DNA from: Hymenobacter pini
GTDB taxonomy: Bacteria; Bacteroidota; Bacteroidia; Cytophagales; Hymenobacteraceae
Assembly (NCBI RefSeq): GCF_020421205.1
Contig: NZ_JAIZZH010000002.1
Span: 620,001 to 684,000 of the forward strand
DNA length: 64,000 nt
Direction: 5' to 3'
Below are positions 49,314 through 58,235 of the stretch, in pieces. A model generated the notes under the pieces. The model did not search any database, was not told where the DNA came from, and saw only the letters and a list, made by a program, of their open reading frames with translations. Positions within the stretch are counted from its first letter, which is position 1; the number at the start of each line of letters is the position of its first letter. A program made the position numbers and the translations under genes.

Positions 49314-51254
49314 ATGAGGTTTTCTGCTTTGCTGCCTGCTGCGGTGTTGTGTGTTGGATTGACTACCCCGCGGCCCGGCGTGGCTCAGCAAACCCCTGTT
49401 AAAAAGCCCGCCACCCCGGCCGCTGCCACTAAGTCCGCCCCGGCTAAACAGGCTGCTGTTACCCCGGCCAAACCCGCAACTGCGGCTCCGGCAAAAACCA
49501 GCGCTACTCCGGTTACGGCCAAACCGGCTACCAGCACACCCGCCAAACCCACCACCAGTACCGTCCCGGCTCCCAAACCGGCCGCGACCAAGCCCACCGG
49601 TCCGCCCCTGCCCGCCAACCTCGGCTCCGCGGACCCGAACGTGCGCTACCGCAACGGCAAAACCCTCATCGACCAGACCCGCTACGACCTGGCCATGCAG
49701 GAGTTGGAGCCGCTGACCGCCCCTACCGGCAAGTTCGGCAAGGCCCCTGAGGCCGCGTACCTGTACGCCGTGGCGGCCAGCCGGGCCAAAAAGTGGGCCG
49801 AGGCCGAGCAGATGCTCAACCTGCTGCGCAACGAGTATCCGCAGTGGCCCAACCTGCCCGAAGCCTTTTTCCTGCAGGGCCAGCTCTCCTTTGAGCAGGG
49901 CGACTTCGACAATGCCCTGCGCGTGCTGGCCCAGATTCCGGCCGGCCGCCTCACCACCGAGCAGGCCAACATGAAGGCCCAGTACCTGCCCCGCATCAAG
50001 GACAAGGCTACCTTTCAGAACCTGCTCAAAACCTACCCCCAGGAGCCCGCTCTCGGCCGCGCCTACGCCGATAAGCTGGCCAACGGCGGCTGGTACACCG
50101 ACGCCGATAAAGACCAATTGGCCCAGCTGGTGCAGCAGTTTCAGCTCGACCCTGCCCGCTACACGCCCCGCCCCCGCCCGGCCCGCAAAAGCACCTACAA
50201 CATTGGTGTGCTCCTACCCTTCGAGTTTGACGATACCAGCTGGGAGAAGCGCCGCAAAAACCAGTTCGTAACCGACCTGTATGCCGGCTTACGGCTGGCC
50301 CAGGACTCTCTGCAGCGGGAAGGCCACCCGGTGCAGCTGTTTGCCTACGATACCGGGGCCGATACGCTGCAATTGAAACAGGTGCTGGCGCTGCCCGAAG
50401 TAGCCGGCCTGGACCTGATCATTGGGCCGGTGTATAAGTCGGGCTCCAAGATTCTGGCCCGCTACGCCCAGCAGCACCAGATTGCCGTGGTGAACCCCCT
50501 CTCGCAGGATGGCGACCTGGTGCTCGACAACCCCTGGCACTACCTGTTCGAGCCCAGCACCGCCACCCAGGCCCGGCAGGCCGCGCAGTTCGCCTACACC
50601 CGCCTGGGTGGCCCCCGCACGGCCGTGGTACTTTACGAGGATACTAAGGATGAAGCCGCTTTCGGCCAAGCCTACAAACAAGCTTACGAGGCGCTGGGGG
50701 GCAAGGTGCTGCAGCTGCGCCGCATCAACTCCGATGTGCAGGAAAGCCTGTCGGCCGCCCTGGGCGACGTGGATTTGAAATCCATCGGTCATCTGGTGGT
50801 AGCTTCTGATGGCAAAGGCGCGGGCCCCTACGTGTTCAGCGCCCTGAAGCTGCAGGCCGCCCGCACCCCGCTCATTACCTACGCTTCCTGGCTGGATAAC
50901 AACCGCATCGGGCTGGGCCAGCTGGATGCGCGCGACGTGTATTTCGTGCATCCTAAGTTCCTCGACAAAACCAACCCCGGCGTGCGCCGCTTTAAGCAAT
51001 TATACACCCAGCGCCAGAACCTGCCGCCCTCGGTGTTTGCCTTCACCGGTTTCGAGTTGCTGTACTACTTCGGCAACGTGCTGCACCAGAACGGGGCAGC
51101 CTTCCAGCAGCAGCTGGCCAACGGCGGCCCCGTGTCGGGCGCGGTATTCCAGGGCATCGGCTACCCCGGTGGCACCCACGACAACCAGTACGTGCCCCTC
51201 ACCAAGCTGGAGCACCTGGAAGTGGAAGTGCTGAACCCGGTCGGCATCCGGTAG
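49314..51254 (+). CDS. LpoA-like periplasmic protein: TPR region plus type 1 periplasmic-binding fold
   Basis: A protein of 646 residues. Signal peptide (LLPAAVLCVGLTTPRPGVAQ), then a low-complexity Lys/Pro/Ala/Thr linker (about 25-95), a TPR-like part (about 100-270), and a type 1 periplasmic binding fold (about 290-640, NIGVLLPFEFDD onwards, with IGPVYKSGSKILARY and ASWLDNN blocks). This domain order matches LpoA/YraM-like activators of penicillin-binding proteins, in which the binding fold has lost transport function. The organism lacks an obvious PBP partner nearby. It is alone before hemL. Confidence 0.8.
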   Translation: MRFSALLPAAVLCVGLTTPRPGVAQQTPVKKPATPAAATKSAPAKQAAVTPAKPATAAPAKTSATPVTAKPATSTPAKPTTSTVPAPKPAATKPTGPPLPANLGSADPNVRYRNGKTLIDQTRYDLAMQELEPLTAPTGKFGKAPEAAYLYAVAASRAKKWAEAEQMLNLLRNEYPQWPNLPEAFFLQGQLSFEQGDFDNALRVLAQIPAGRLTTEQANMKAQYLPRIKDKATFQNLLKTYPQEPALGRAYADKLANGGWYTDADKDQLAQLVQQFQLDPARYTPRPRPARKSTYNIGVLLPFEFDDTSWEKRRKNQFVTDLYAGLRLAQDSLQREGHPVQLFAYDTGADTLQLKQVLALPEVAGLDLIIGPVYKSGSKILARYAQQHQIAVVNPLSQDGDLVLDNPWHYLFEPSTATQARQAAQFAYTRLGGPRTAVVLYEDTKDEAAFGQAYKQAYEALGGKVLQLRRINSDVQESLSAALGDVDLKSIGHLVVASDGKGAGPYVFSALKLQAARTPLITYASWLDNNRIGLGQLDARDVYFVHPKFLDKTNPGVRRFKQLYTQRQNLPPSVFAFTGFELLYYFGNVLHQNGAAFQQQLANGGPVSGAVFQGIGYPGGTHDNQYVPLTKLEHLEVEVLNPVGIR

Positions 51255-51282
51255 GTTATGTCATGGGTTGCGGGGCTGAAAC

Positions 51283-51340
51283 CCTGGGCCATGTAAGGCT
51301 CGATATGTTCCGCTGACTAGCCCAGGGCTGCAGCCCTGGG
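51283..51340. repeat. Inverted repeat R8 (CCCAGGG family)
   Basis: CCCTGGGC (51283-51290) pairs with GCCCAGGG (51320-51327), and a 20-base perfect palindrome CCCAGGGCTGCAGCCCTGGG lies at 51321-51340. It is in the 160-base gap between the LpoA-like gene and hemL. Confidence 0.85.
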
Positions 51341-51414
51341 AAGACTGGCAGGCTATACCACCCCGATTTTTTTAACACCGCGAAGCCCGCTGCTTCGCGC
51401 TACCACCTTTTTCC

Positions 51415-52737
51415 ATGTCCTCATCCTCCTCTGCCCACGACCTGAACCTCTCCACCTCCGACGCCCTGTTCACGCGGGCCAAAGACCACATTCCGGGCGG
51501 GGTGAACTCGCCGGTGCGGGCCTTCCGGGCCGTGGGTGGCCACCCGGTGTTCATGCAGTCGGCCAAGGGTGCCTGGCTAACGGATGTAGATGGCAACCGC
51601 TACCTGGATTTCATTAACTCCTGGGGCCCCATGATTCTGGGCCACGCCCCCGATGTGGTGCTGGACGCCGTGCAGCAGGCCATTGGCAATTCTTTGTCGT
51701 TTGGCGCGCCCACGCGCCGCGAGGTCGAAATGGCCGAGCTCATCAAGCAGATGGTACCCAGCATTGAAAAGGTGCGGTTGGTAAACTCCGGCACCGAAGC
51801 TACTATGTCGGCCATTCGGGTGGCACGGGGCTACACCGGCCGCAACAAAATCGTGAAGTTTGAGGGCTGCTACCACGGCCACGGCGACTCCTTCCTGATT
51901 GCCGCCGGCTCGGGGGCCCTCACCCTTGGCGCCCCCGACTCGCCGGGCGTAACCGAAGGCGTGGCCCAGGATACCCTCACCGTGCCCTACAACAACCTAT
52001 CTGCGCTGGAGGAAGTGCTGACGGCCAACGAAGGCCAGGTTGCCGCGCTTATTCTGGAGCCGGTGGTGGGTAATATGGGGCTGGTGGCTCCCGCCGAAGG
52101 CTACCTGCAGGGCCTGCGCGAGCTGTGCACCCGCCACGGCATCGTGCTCATCTTTGATGAGGTGATGACCGGCTTCCGGCTGGCCCGGGGCGGCGCGCAG
52201 GAGCTTTACGGCATCACGCCCGACATGACCACGCTGGGGAAAATCATCGGGGGCGGTATGCCGGTGGGCGCGTACGGTGGCCGTCAGGAAATTATGGACA
52301 ACGTGGCCCCGGCCGGCAAAGTGTACCAGGCGGGCACGCTCTCGGGTAATCCCATTGCCACTGCCGCCGGTATTGCCCAGCTCACCTACCTGCAACAACA
52401 CCCCGAGCTGTACGACGAGCTGAACCGCATTACCACCCGCATTGCCGATGGTACCCGCCAGATTTGCCAGGAGCTGGGCTTGAACTACACGGTCAACCAG
52501 GTGGGCTCCATGTTCAGCGTCTTCTTCACCGATAAGCCCGTGACGGACCTGGAATCGGCCAAAGCCTCCGATACCGAAGCCTTCGGCCGCTACTTCCGGG
52601 CCATGCTGCACCGCGGCATCTACCTGGCCCCGGCCCAGTACGAGGCCCTGTTCGTGAGCACCGCCATTACCGACGACCTCGTGGACCACTACCTCACGGC
52701 CTGCCGCGAGTCGATGAAGGAAGCCCACGGGCTGTAA
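51415..52737 (+). CDS. hemL: Glutamate-1-semialdehyde 2,1-aminomutase
   Basis: A protein of 440 residues, class III aminotransferase fold. The PLP Lys276 is in TTLGKIIGGGMPVGAYGG, preceded by the Asp of LIFDEVMTGFR, with VNSGTEATMSAIRVARG earlier and the substrate-side SPVRAFRAVGGHPVF block. It isomerises glutamate-1-semialdehyde to 5-aminolevulinate in the C5 haem/tetrapyrrole route. Length and motifs are typical. The gene has its own short intergenic region with palindrome R8 upstream and R9 downstream. Confidence 0.97.
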   Translation: MSSSSSAHDLNLSTSDALFTRAKDHIPGGVNSPVRAFRAVGGHPVFMQSAKGAWLTDVDGNRYLDFINSWGPMILGHAPDVVLDAVQQAIGNSLSFGAPTRREVEMAELIKQMVPSIEKVRLVNSGTEATMSAIRVARGYTGRNKIVKFEGCYHGHGDSFLIAAGSGALTLGAPDSPGVTEGVAQDTLTVPYNNLSALEEVLTANEGQVAALILEPVVGNMGLVAPAEGYLQGLRELCTRHGIVLIFDEVMTGFRLARGGAQELYGITPDMTTLGKIIGGGMPVGAYGGRQEIMDNVAPAGKVYQAGTLSGNPIATAAGIAQLTYLQQHPELYDELNRITTRIADGTRQICQELGLNYTVNQVGSMFSVFFTDKPVTDLESAKASDTEAFGRYFRAMLHRGIYLAPAQYEALFVSTAITDDLVDHYLTACRESMKEAHGL

Positions 52738-52746
52738 AGGAGTCTC

Positions 52747-52838
52747 TTGTTGTTGGTTTCTAGTTGCTGGTTTTGATTTACCACCCGTATTCTGATCTGA
52801 ACGAGTAACCAGAAACCAGCGACAAGAAACTAGAAACC
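52747..52838. repeat. Imperfect inverted repeat R9
   Basis: TTGGTTTCTAGTTGCTGGTTTT (left, about 52753-52774) is imperfectly complementary to AACCAGCGACAAGAAACTAG... (right, about 52813-52838). Low-complexity GGTTTCTAG-type units. Between hemL and the next gene. Confidence 0.75.
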
Positions 52839-52873
52839 ATTTCCGACCTTTGCGGCAACCATTCGTTGCTTCT

Positions 52874-53719
52874 ATGTCCCGATTTCGCCGGCTGCTGCCG
52901 TTGTTGATGCTGTTGTGGTGCGTGGCGGCCGGGCCGCTGTGGGCCCAAACCGATGCACCAGCGGCGGCCAACAAGCAGCTCTTCGACAATACCATCGACG
53001 AGCTGAACTTCCGCACCATGGAAACCGTGTACGACAAGTCTTTTGCCCGGGGCAAGTTCCCGGCTTCGCTACGCACGACCAAAGCCCGACGCGAGTTCGA
53101 TAACTTTCCCGGCCGCGACGATTTAAAGAAGCTGTTTCAGAACTATAACGGCATTTCCGACCGGTACAAAGGCCGTTTTGGCAAGGGCCGTACCGACTTG
53201 GTGGAGTTTGAGAAGCAGTTGAACTCCGTGCTGGTGGACCGCAACTTCGAGTTCTTTATCCGGGTGCTGCCCCGCGACGAGCGGGTAGCGTTGGTGCACA
53301 GCCTGCAACGGGTAATCAAGCAGGGCGCGGCCCGCTTCAACGCTTCCGAGGACCCCGCCCCCGAAGACCTGGCCGCCGACGGTGCCGCCGTGCCGCCCGC
53401 CGATGTGGATGCGCCCGCCGCAACCCCAGCCAAAACGACCATCGAAGACCCGCAGCCCCAGCCGGAAGCGGCGGCGACCGTTCAGCCCGAGTACACAGCC
53501 CCTCGTTCGCTGGATGTGGCCCCGCGCCACGACTGGATGGACTACCTGAGCCTGATGTTGTCCGCTGGCTCGTTCCTGCTGCTGCTCTACCTCATCACCA
53601 GCGTACTACCCGATTTGCGCCAGCGCCTCGACGCCCTTGGCGACGCCGAGGAGCAGCCCGCCCCCCAGCCCCGCCGCCGCGCTGCACTGCCCGAGGATAG
53701 CTACGAAGACGAGGAGTAA
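52874..53719 (+). CDS. Hypothetical membrane-anchored secreted protein
   Basis: A protein of 281 residues from the ATG at 52874, with a signal peptide (LLPLLMLLWCVAAGPLWAQ). A helical domain (about 25-150, ELNFRTMETVYDKSFARGKF to RDERVALVHSLQRVIKQGA) is followed by a Pro/Ala/Glu linker, a transmembrane helix (LMLSAGSFLLLLYLITSVLP, about 220-240) and an acidic cytoplasmic tail. I do not recognise the family. It lies between hemL and dcd, each separated by an inverted repeat. Confidence 0.75.
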   Translation: MSRFRRLLPLLMLLWCVAAGPLWAQTDAPAAANKQLFDNTIDELNFRTMETVYDKSFARGKFPASLRTTKARREFDNFPGRDDLKKLFQNYNGISDRYKGRFGKGRTDLVEFEKQLNSVLVDRNFEFFIRVLPRDERVALVHSLQRVIKQGAARFNASEDPAPEDLAADGAAVPPADVDAPAATPAKTTIEDPQPQPEAAATVQPEYTAPRSLDVAPRHDWMDYLSLMLSAGSFLLLLYLITSVLPDLRQRLDALGDAEEQPAPQPRRRAALPEDSYEDEE

Positions 53720-53730
53720 CCCAGAAATTA

Positions 53731-53806
53731 TAAGGTATGAGAGCTGAATGATGAATTTACGTGTGGCCCGGCCAGCACTACTTCATCATTCAGCTCTCAT
53801 ACCTTA
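53731..53806. repeat. Inverted repeat R10, 25-base perfect arms
   Basis: TAAGGTATGAGAGCTGAATG (arm 53731-53755) is exactly complementary to 53782-53806, with a 26-base loop. Lies just before dcd. Confidence 0.93.
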
Positions 53807-53831
53807 ACTCTCATCACTCAACACACTTTTC

Positions 53832-54368
53832 ATGATTCTCACCGACCAGCAGATTCTCGCCGAAATGGAGCGGGGCACCATTGTCATCGAGCCATACGAC
53901 CGAACCTGCCTGGGTACCAACTCCTACGACGTACATCTGGGCCGCTACCTGGCTACCTACCGCGACGCCGTGCTGGACGCCCGCAAACACAACGAAATCG
54001 ACGTTTTTGAGATACCCGAGGAAGGCTTCGTGCTGCAGCCGGGCACTTTGTATCTGGGCGTAACCGAGGAGTACACCGAAACCCACGCCCACGTACCGTT
54101 CCTGGAAGGCAAAAGCAGCGTCGGCCGGCTGGGAATTGACATTCACGCCACCGCCGGCAAGGGCGACATCGGCTTCTGCAACACCTGGACGCTGGAAATC
54201 AGCGTGTCCATGCCCGTGCGGGTGTACCACCTAATGCCCGTGGGCCAGCTCATCTACTTCTCCGTGCAGGGCGACGTTGAGAACTTCTACAACCGCAAAC
54301 CCAACGCCAAGTACAACGAGCGGACCACAAAGCCGGTGGAGTCGATGATGTGGAAGAATAAGTTTTAG
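53832..54368 (+). CDS. dcd: dCTP deaminase
   Basis: A protein of 178 residues with the dCTP deaminase / dUTPase fold: GTNSYDVHLGRYL near the N-terminus, the catalytic FLEGKSSVGRLGIDIHATAGKGDIGF block and the C-terminal Lys/Arg segment that closes over the triphosphate. It makes dUTP from dCTP for thymidylate synthesis. The ATG at 53832 sits 25 bases after repeat R10. Motifs match standard Dcd in Bacteroidota. Confidence 0.95.
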   Translation: MILTDQQILAEMERGTIVIEPYDRTCLGTNSYDVHLGRYLATYRDAVLDARKHNEIDVFEIPEEGFVLQPGTLYLGVTEEYTETHAHVPFLEGKSSVGRLGIDIHATAGKGDIGFCNTWTLEISVSMPVRVYHLMPVGQLIYFSVQGDVENFYNRKPNAKYNERTTKPVESMMWKNKF

Positions 54369-54610
54369 GGGGTTGACGGTATCCCAGAACTGATTTTCGG
54401 CCCGATGAAGGTGTGCCCCGGAGCAGTATTCCGGCTTGGTGCCAGGAGGCTTTATCCTCCCGCGCACGGGCCGCGGCACTGCTCTGGGGCACTCGTTTTT
54501 ATCTGACAGTAAACTACCTGGCACAGTTTTTCGTTAGGATATACCTGCCAGCGGTTTTTCGTGTGATGAAAAGCTGCCGGTTTTCTCTGAACTGAACCGC
54601 TTCTGATACC
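54369..54610. other. Gene-free stretch of about 240 bases
   Basis: No supported gene. Short open frames on both strands lack features. Likely carries the promoter of the following gene. Confidence 0.45.
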
Positions 54611-55132
54611 ATGACCAAGAAACTTGCCGCTGCGGCCGCTTTGCTCGTTGCTTCGCTTGGCGCTCATGCCCAGCAGAAGCCTGCCCTAGCCCCGCAGGAT
54701 AAAACCCAGCCCTCCCCGCGCCTGAACCCGGTGCAGCAGCACGCCCGCCAGCTCTCCGACCAGATGGCCCGCGACCTGCGCCTGAACGGCTACCAGAAAA
54801 CCCGCCTGCAAGCCATCAACGAGGATAAGCAGGCCAAAATCGTAGCCATCAACCAGAAAAACGCCGGCAACACTAAGCTCATCAAAGAGCAGTGTGATGC
54901 TGTGTGTAAGGAGCGTGATAAGGAGTTGCAGGCCGTGCTCAGCACCGACCAGTACAGCAACTACTACGATTCGCGCCGCACATACAACACGTTCAGCATG
55001 GATTACGGCTCTAAAGCCGCCAATGCCATCTTCGTAAATTCGGTGCAAAACCCGTTACCAGCAAGCAGCAACGGCGCCACCATTGGGCCGGCTCGTACCA
55101 CGGCAGCACCTGCTACCCGCACCCGGCAGTAG
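54611..55132 (+). CDS. Hypothetical periplasmic protein (Spy-like helical)
   Basis: A protein of 173 residues with a signal peptide (KKLAAAAALLVASLGAHAQ). The mature part has helices with the pattern HARQLSDQMARDLRLNGYQK and repeated acidic/basic blocks (INEDKQAKIVAINQKNAGN), like small Spy/CpxP-type or DUF4890 periplasmic proteins. The C-terminal tail is Pro/Ala/Thr-rich. Family not certain. Ends at a very strong terminator. Confidence 0.65.
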   Translation: MTKKLAAAAALLVASLGAHAQQKPALAPQDKTQPSPRLNPVQQHARQLSDQMARDLRLNGYQKTRLQAINEDKQAKIVAINQKNAGNTKLIKEQCDAVCKERDKELQAVLSTDQYSNYYDSRRTYNTFSMDYGSKAANAIFVNSVQNPLPASSNGATIGPARTTAAPATRTRQ

Positions 55133-55140
55133 CAAACGCT

Positions 55141-55200
55141 CTACACGCCAACAAAAAGGCCCCGACAATATACTGTCGGGGCCTTTTTGTTGGCGTGTAG
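55141..55200. terminator. Bidirectional terminator, 27-base perfect arms
   Basis: The arms 55141-55167 and 55174-55200 are exact complements (core AAAAAGGCCCCGACA) with T-runs on both strands. Separates the convergent Spy-like gene and gldC. Confidence 0.95.
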
Positions 55201-55209
55201 AGTAGAAAT

Positions 55210-55548
55210 TTAGCTCTGTTTGCCTTTCTCTTCCTCGATGTGGTCCGAGAGTTGACGACATAGGTCGCGCATTTTGGTGGCCATTACCACGTCATTGGTA
55301 GCCGTCATGATGGTTTCGGCCATGGAGCCGATGGTGTCCACTACGAAATACTTCATGGCATCCACGGGCATATCCTTGGTCCAGAGGTCGATTTTCATGG
55401 TACCATCTTGGTCTCGGTCCCAAATGGATACGTTGATGGCCTTGGCAAAGTGAATATCGGAGCCCGCATCGGTAGCCGTCCAGCTGATGGCCTCCGGTAC
55501 CTTTTGGTCGTCGAGGGCAATGCTGAAGCGGATTTCAGATTTTTTCAT
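55210..55548 (-). CDS. gldC: Gliding motility protein GldC
   Basis: A protein of 112 residues with the GldC signature (EIRFSIALDDQKVPEAISW, WTATDAG, IDLWTKDMPVDAMKYF, SMAETIMTAT). GldC is a small cytoplasmic protein whose loss in Flavobacterium gives a partial gliding defect; its precise partner is not known. It is not contiguous with gldA/F/G here; dnaN lies next, in the same direction, about 80 bases upstream, and the two may be co-transcribed. Confidence 0.9.
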   Translation of the reverse strand: MKKSEIRFSIALDDQKVPEAISWTATDAGSDIHFAKAINVSIWDRDQDGTMKIDLWTKDMPVDAMKYFVVDTIGSMAETIMTATNDVVMATKMRDLCRQLSDHIEEEKGKQS

Positions 55549-55629
55549 GATTCAAAAAGAGTGAAAAAGAACGTCATGCCAAGCCGGAGCCGAGCATGAC
55601 GTTCTCGTAAGTTTTCGGGTAAACCGCCG

Positions 55630-56754
55630 TTACACGTAGTTGTTCAGCATCACTGGCATTACCAGCATCAGGATGCTTTCGTTGTCGTCGGCCAAAGTAG
55701 GCATGAGCAGGCCGGCGCGGTTGGGGGTGCTCAGCTCCAGGGTGATTTCCTCGGAATCGATGTTACTGAGCATTTCCTGCAGGAATTTGGCGTTGAAGCC
55801 AATTTCCATGTCCTCGCCATCGTACTGGCAGGCCAGTTTCTCGTTAGCCTCGTTCGAGAAATCCAAGTCCTCAGCCGAAACTGTTAGCTCCGAACCCGCC
55901 AAGCGCAGGCGCACCTGGTGAGTAGTTTTGTTAGAGTAGATGCTGATACGCTTCACCGAGTTCAGGAACTCCTGGCGGCTGATGATGAGCTTGTTGGGGT
56001 TGCTTACCGGAATTACGTTCTCGTAGTCGGGATACCGCTCATCGATCAGGCGGCACACCAGGCGCATCTGGTTGAACGAGAAGAAAGCGTTGGAGCTGTT
56101 GAACTCCACGCGCACCGGCGTAGCCTCGGAGGGCAGCGCACCTTTCAGCAGGTTGAAGGCTTTACGCGGGATGATGAGGTTGGCCGTTTGGCCGGCCCCC
56201 ACGTCGGAGCGGCGGTAGCGCAGCAGGCGGTGGCCGTCGGTAGCCACAAAGGTTACCTGATTATCGGCCAGCTGCACCAGAATACCCGTCATGGCCGGGC
56301 GCAGCTCGTCGGTGCTAACGGCGAAGATGGTTTTGTTGATGGCCCGGCTCAACGAGGACGACGGAATTTCCAGCGGAGCCGAGCCTTTCACCACCGGCAC
56401 GCGGGGAAAGTCGGTAGCGTTTTCGCCGGCCAGCTTGTAGCGGCCGTTGCTGCTGGCAATTTCGATAGTATAGGTTTCCTCATCCAGCGTGAAGGTCACG
56501 GGCTGGTCGGGCAGGTTTTTCAGGGTATCAAGCAGGATGCGGGCGGGCGCGGCAATGCGGCCACTTTCACGAGCCTCCACGGGCAGCTCCGTCATCATGC
56601 TGGTCTCCAGGTCGGAGGCGGTAATCGTCAGCTTGCCGTCCTCAATTTCAAAGAGAAAGTTCTCCAGAATCGGCACCACGGGGTTGTTCGTAACCACGCC
56701 GTTGATGCTCTGAAGCTGCTTGAGCAGGGCGGAAGACGAGACGATAAATTTCAT
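55630..56754 (-). CDS. dnaN: DNA polymerase III beta subunit (sliding clamp)
   Basis: A protein of 374 residues from the ATG at 56754, three-domain clamp fold. The first domain starts MKFIVSSSALLKQLQSINGVV, and the family segments LPVEARESGRIAAPARILLD, DGHRLLRYRR and the C-terminal hydrophobic groove region (LLMPTLADDNESILMLVMPVML) are visible. It is the processivity factor of DNA replication. The longer frame to 56841 has a non-family tail. A -7 box TATCTTTG (56798-56791) lies about 37 bases before the ATG. dnaN-gldC adjacency recurs in Cytophagia (recalled). Confidence 0.96.
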   Translation of the reverse strand: MKFIVSSSALLKQLQSINGVVTNNPVVPILENFLFEIEDGKLTITASDLETSMMTELPVEARESGRIAAPARILLDTLKNLPDQPVTFTLDEETYTIEIASSNGRYKLAGENATDFPRVPVVKGSAPLEIPSSSLSRAINKTIFAVSTDELRPAMTGILVQLADNQVTFVATDGHRLLRYRRSDVGAGQTANLIIPRKAFNLLKGALPSEATPVRVEFNSSNAFFSFNQMRLVCRLIDERYPDYENVIPVSNPNKLIISRQEFLNSVKRISIYSNKTTHQVRLRLAGSELTVSAEDLDFSNEANEKLACQYDGEDMEIGFNAKFLQEMLSNIDSEEITLELSTPNRAGLLMPTLADDNESILMLVMPVMLNNYV

Positions 56755-56790
56755 ACGGAAGAGTCGTTTCGGGCTTGGTTGGGTAGATGG

Positions 56791-56798
56791 CAAAGATA
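56791..56798 (-). promoter_or_regulatory. -7 box TATCTTTG of dnaN
   Basis: A perfect TAnnTTTG on the minus strand, about 37 bases before the dnaN ATG. No well-placed -33 TTG. Confidence 0.55.
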
Positions 56799-56896
56799 CA
56801 CAACGGCCGTGGGGTTTTCTAGCAGTGCTAAGGGTTAGCACCTCAGGTTTCTTGCTTTCCCCGGTTCAACTCAGCAGCTTTTTGTTGGGTCCTATC

Positions 56897-57313
56897 TTAG
56901 GGCTGAAAGTAGGCTGGTTTCAACCGGCGCTGCAGCTTAACCGGTAAAGTGCCCGCCTGCAGCGCCTGCACCGCGCGCTCCTCCTGCCGACGATTGTACT
57001 GTCGGTGATACAGCCAGCTACCGAAGGGCAGCGCGGCACCCAGGGGTACGCCAAACATATACCCCAGTCCACGGCCCAATGGGTCGGTTTCTCGGCTGGC
57101 GGCTACCCCAGCAGAAACTGGTGCGGCCAGCAGCCCCACCGTCACAAGCGCCCCCACCTGCCGCTTGTGCTGAAAGTAGTGCCGCAACGCTGCCACGGAG
57201 TCCGCTTGGGTGTGAGCAGCGGGCGTAATTGGGTTGGAGGATGGAGCAGGTTGCTGAGCCAGCGTGGCAGAAGCAGACAGCAACAGGGCTAGCATAGCGC
57301 AATACGTACGCAT
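56897..57313 (-). CDS. Hypothetical secreted or membrane protein
   Basis: A protein of 138 residues with a signal peptide (MLALLLSASATLAQ), a possible second hydrophobic segment (VGALVTVGLLAAPVSAGVAA), and a basic C-terminal third (RRQEERAVQALQAG). The Gly-rich GYMFGVPLGAALPFG segment suggests a small membrane-interacting protein. No family recognised. Confidence 0.65.
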   Translation of the reverse strand: MRTYCAMLALLLSASATLAQQPAPSSNPITPAAHTQADSVAALRHYFQHKRQVGALVTVGLLAAPVSAGVAASRETDPLGRGLGYMFGVPLGAALPFGSWLYHRQYNRRQEERAVQALQAGTLPVKLQRRLKPAYFQP

Positions 57314-57555
57314 AGTAATGAGAGGGTAAGGGCTGCCGAACCGGCGGCGTGAATGATTGGAGTAAAAGTCAGCCCTTCTTCACACTTCCACAACTCACGT
57401 TTCCCGCACAAAATACCTGATAATTAAAAATACAATACACTGACAATCAATGCTTAATTTACCAATACAACCAGTTTCAAAAGTCCAGTGAAGCTGCGTT
57501 TATTTCCTGAGCACAGCACCGGCTTCGGCATTATCTGCGCATTGCACAGTGTATA
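57314..57555. other. Gene-free stretch of about 240 bases
   Basis: Apart from an A+T-rich tail nothing is seen. A short plus-strand frame (57488 on) is antisense to the following genes. Confidence 0.45.
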
Positions 57556-57798
57556 TTATCTCTTTAGCCATGCGTGCAACGGCACTATCAGCAACATGCC
57601 CAGCAACGCCAGAATCAGCACTGCGGCCACTGTATTCAACGCTACTACTCTTCCCACGTTGGCGTATTCGTTCTCATATTCCTGCGCCAGCACCTGTCGG
57701 CGCTTGGCGCTGCCACGGTACCGGATGAACAGGTATAGTGCGCCAATTGGTGCGAACAACAGCCAGGCTAATAAGTCCCCTATTAAATCATCTAGCAT
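57556..57798 (-). CDS. Small hypothetical two-helix membrane protein
   Basis: A protein of 80 residues with two transmembrane segments (LLAWLLFAPIGALYLFI and ALNTVAAVLILALLGMLLIVPL) around a basic/polar loop. It lies 5 bases after the stop of the upstream AT-rich gene and is co-transcribed with it. No family recognised. Confidence 0.65.
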   Translation of the reverse strand: MLDDLIGDLLAWLLFAPIGALYLFIRYRGSAKRRQVLAQEYENEYANVGRVVALNTVAAVLILALLGMLLIVPLHAWLKR

Positions 57799-57803
57799 TC
57801 TTT

Positions 57804-58202
57804 TTAATATTTATAGAAAATCGGCATTTTAGGAAGTGAGCTATCGGCTTCGCATTCAAAATCAAACCTAGTTTTACTAAGCACACTTTTTATAATAAAC
57901 CTATTTGACCCTATCTCTTTCAAAAATGTATCCCCAACTGCAACATGTCTTTTCACAAATACAAACCACTTAGTACCTGAATCAAATGCGTATGGTTTGC
58001 GAGTATTTAAATCCACACCATAGAACTTGATTGCTGCTGTCGATGAATCTATTCTAGTTATTTTCATATTAGCATACATCTGACTAACATAGACATAGTC
58101 ACGACTACACGATTTATTATCTACACTAGGAAAATCCCATAACAACCAGAAAATTGCTAAGAATAGTATTAACGTTATTTTAACAAAATCCTCTTTTTGC
58201 AT
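57804..58202 (-). CDS. Hypothetical membrane-anchored protein, strongly AT-rich
   Basis: A protein of 132 residues. An N-terminal helix (FVKITLILFLAIFWLLWDFP) anchors a beta-rich periplasmic domain (KITRIDSSTAAIKFYGVD, WFVFVKRHVAVGDTFLKEI). DNA is clearly richer in A+T than the gld genes around it, suggesting later insertion. It lies 33 bases downstream of gldG in the same direction and may ride on the gld operon. No family recognised. Confidence 0.68.
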   Translation of the reverse strand: MQKEDFVKITLILFLAIFWLLWDFPSVDNKSCSRDYVYVSQMYANMKITRIDSSTAAIKFYGVDLNTRKPYAFDSGTKWFVFVKRHVAVGDTFLKEIGSNRFIIKSVLSKTRFDFECEADSSLPKMPIFYKY

Positions 58203-58235
58203 ATTTCAGAATAGCTTAATTCAGCCCTGCTATTT

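Noticed and set aside
51997..53082. 361-codon minus-strand open frame
   Set aside because: Antisense to hemL and the repeat R9; gldG-style shadow of GC-rich coding sequence.
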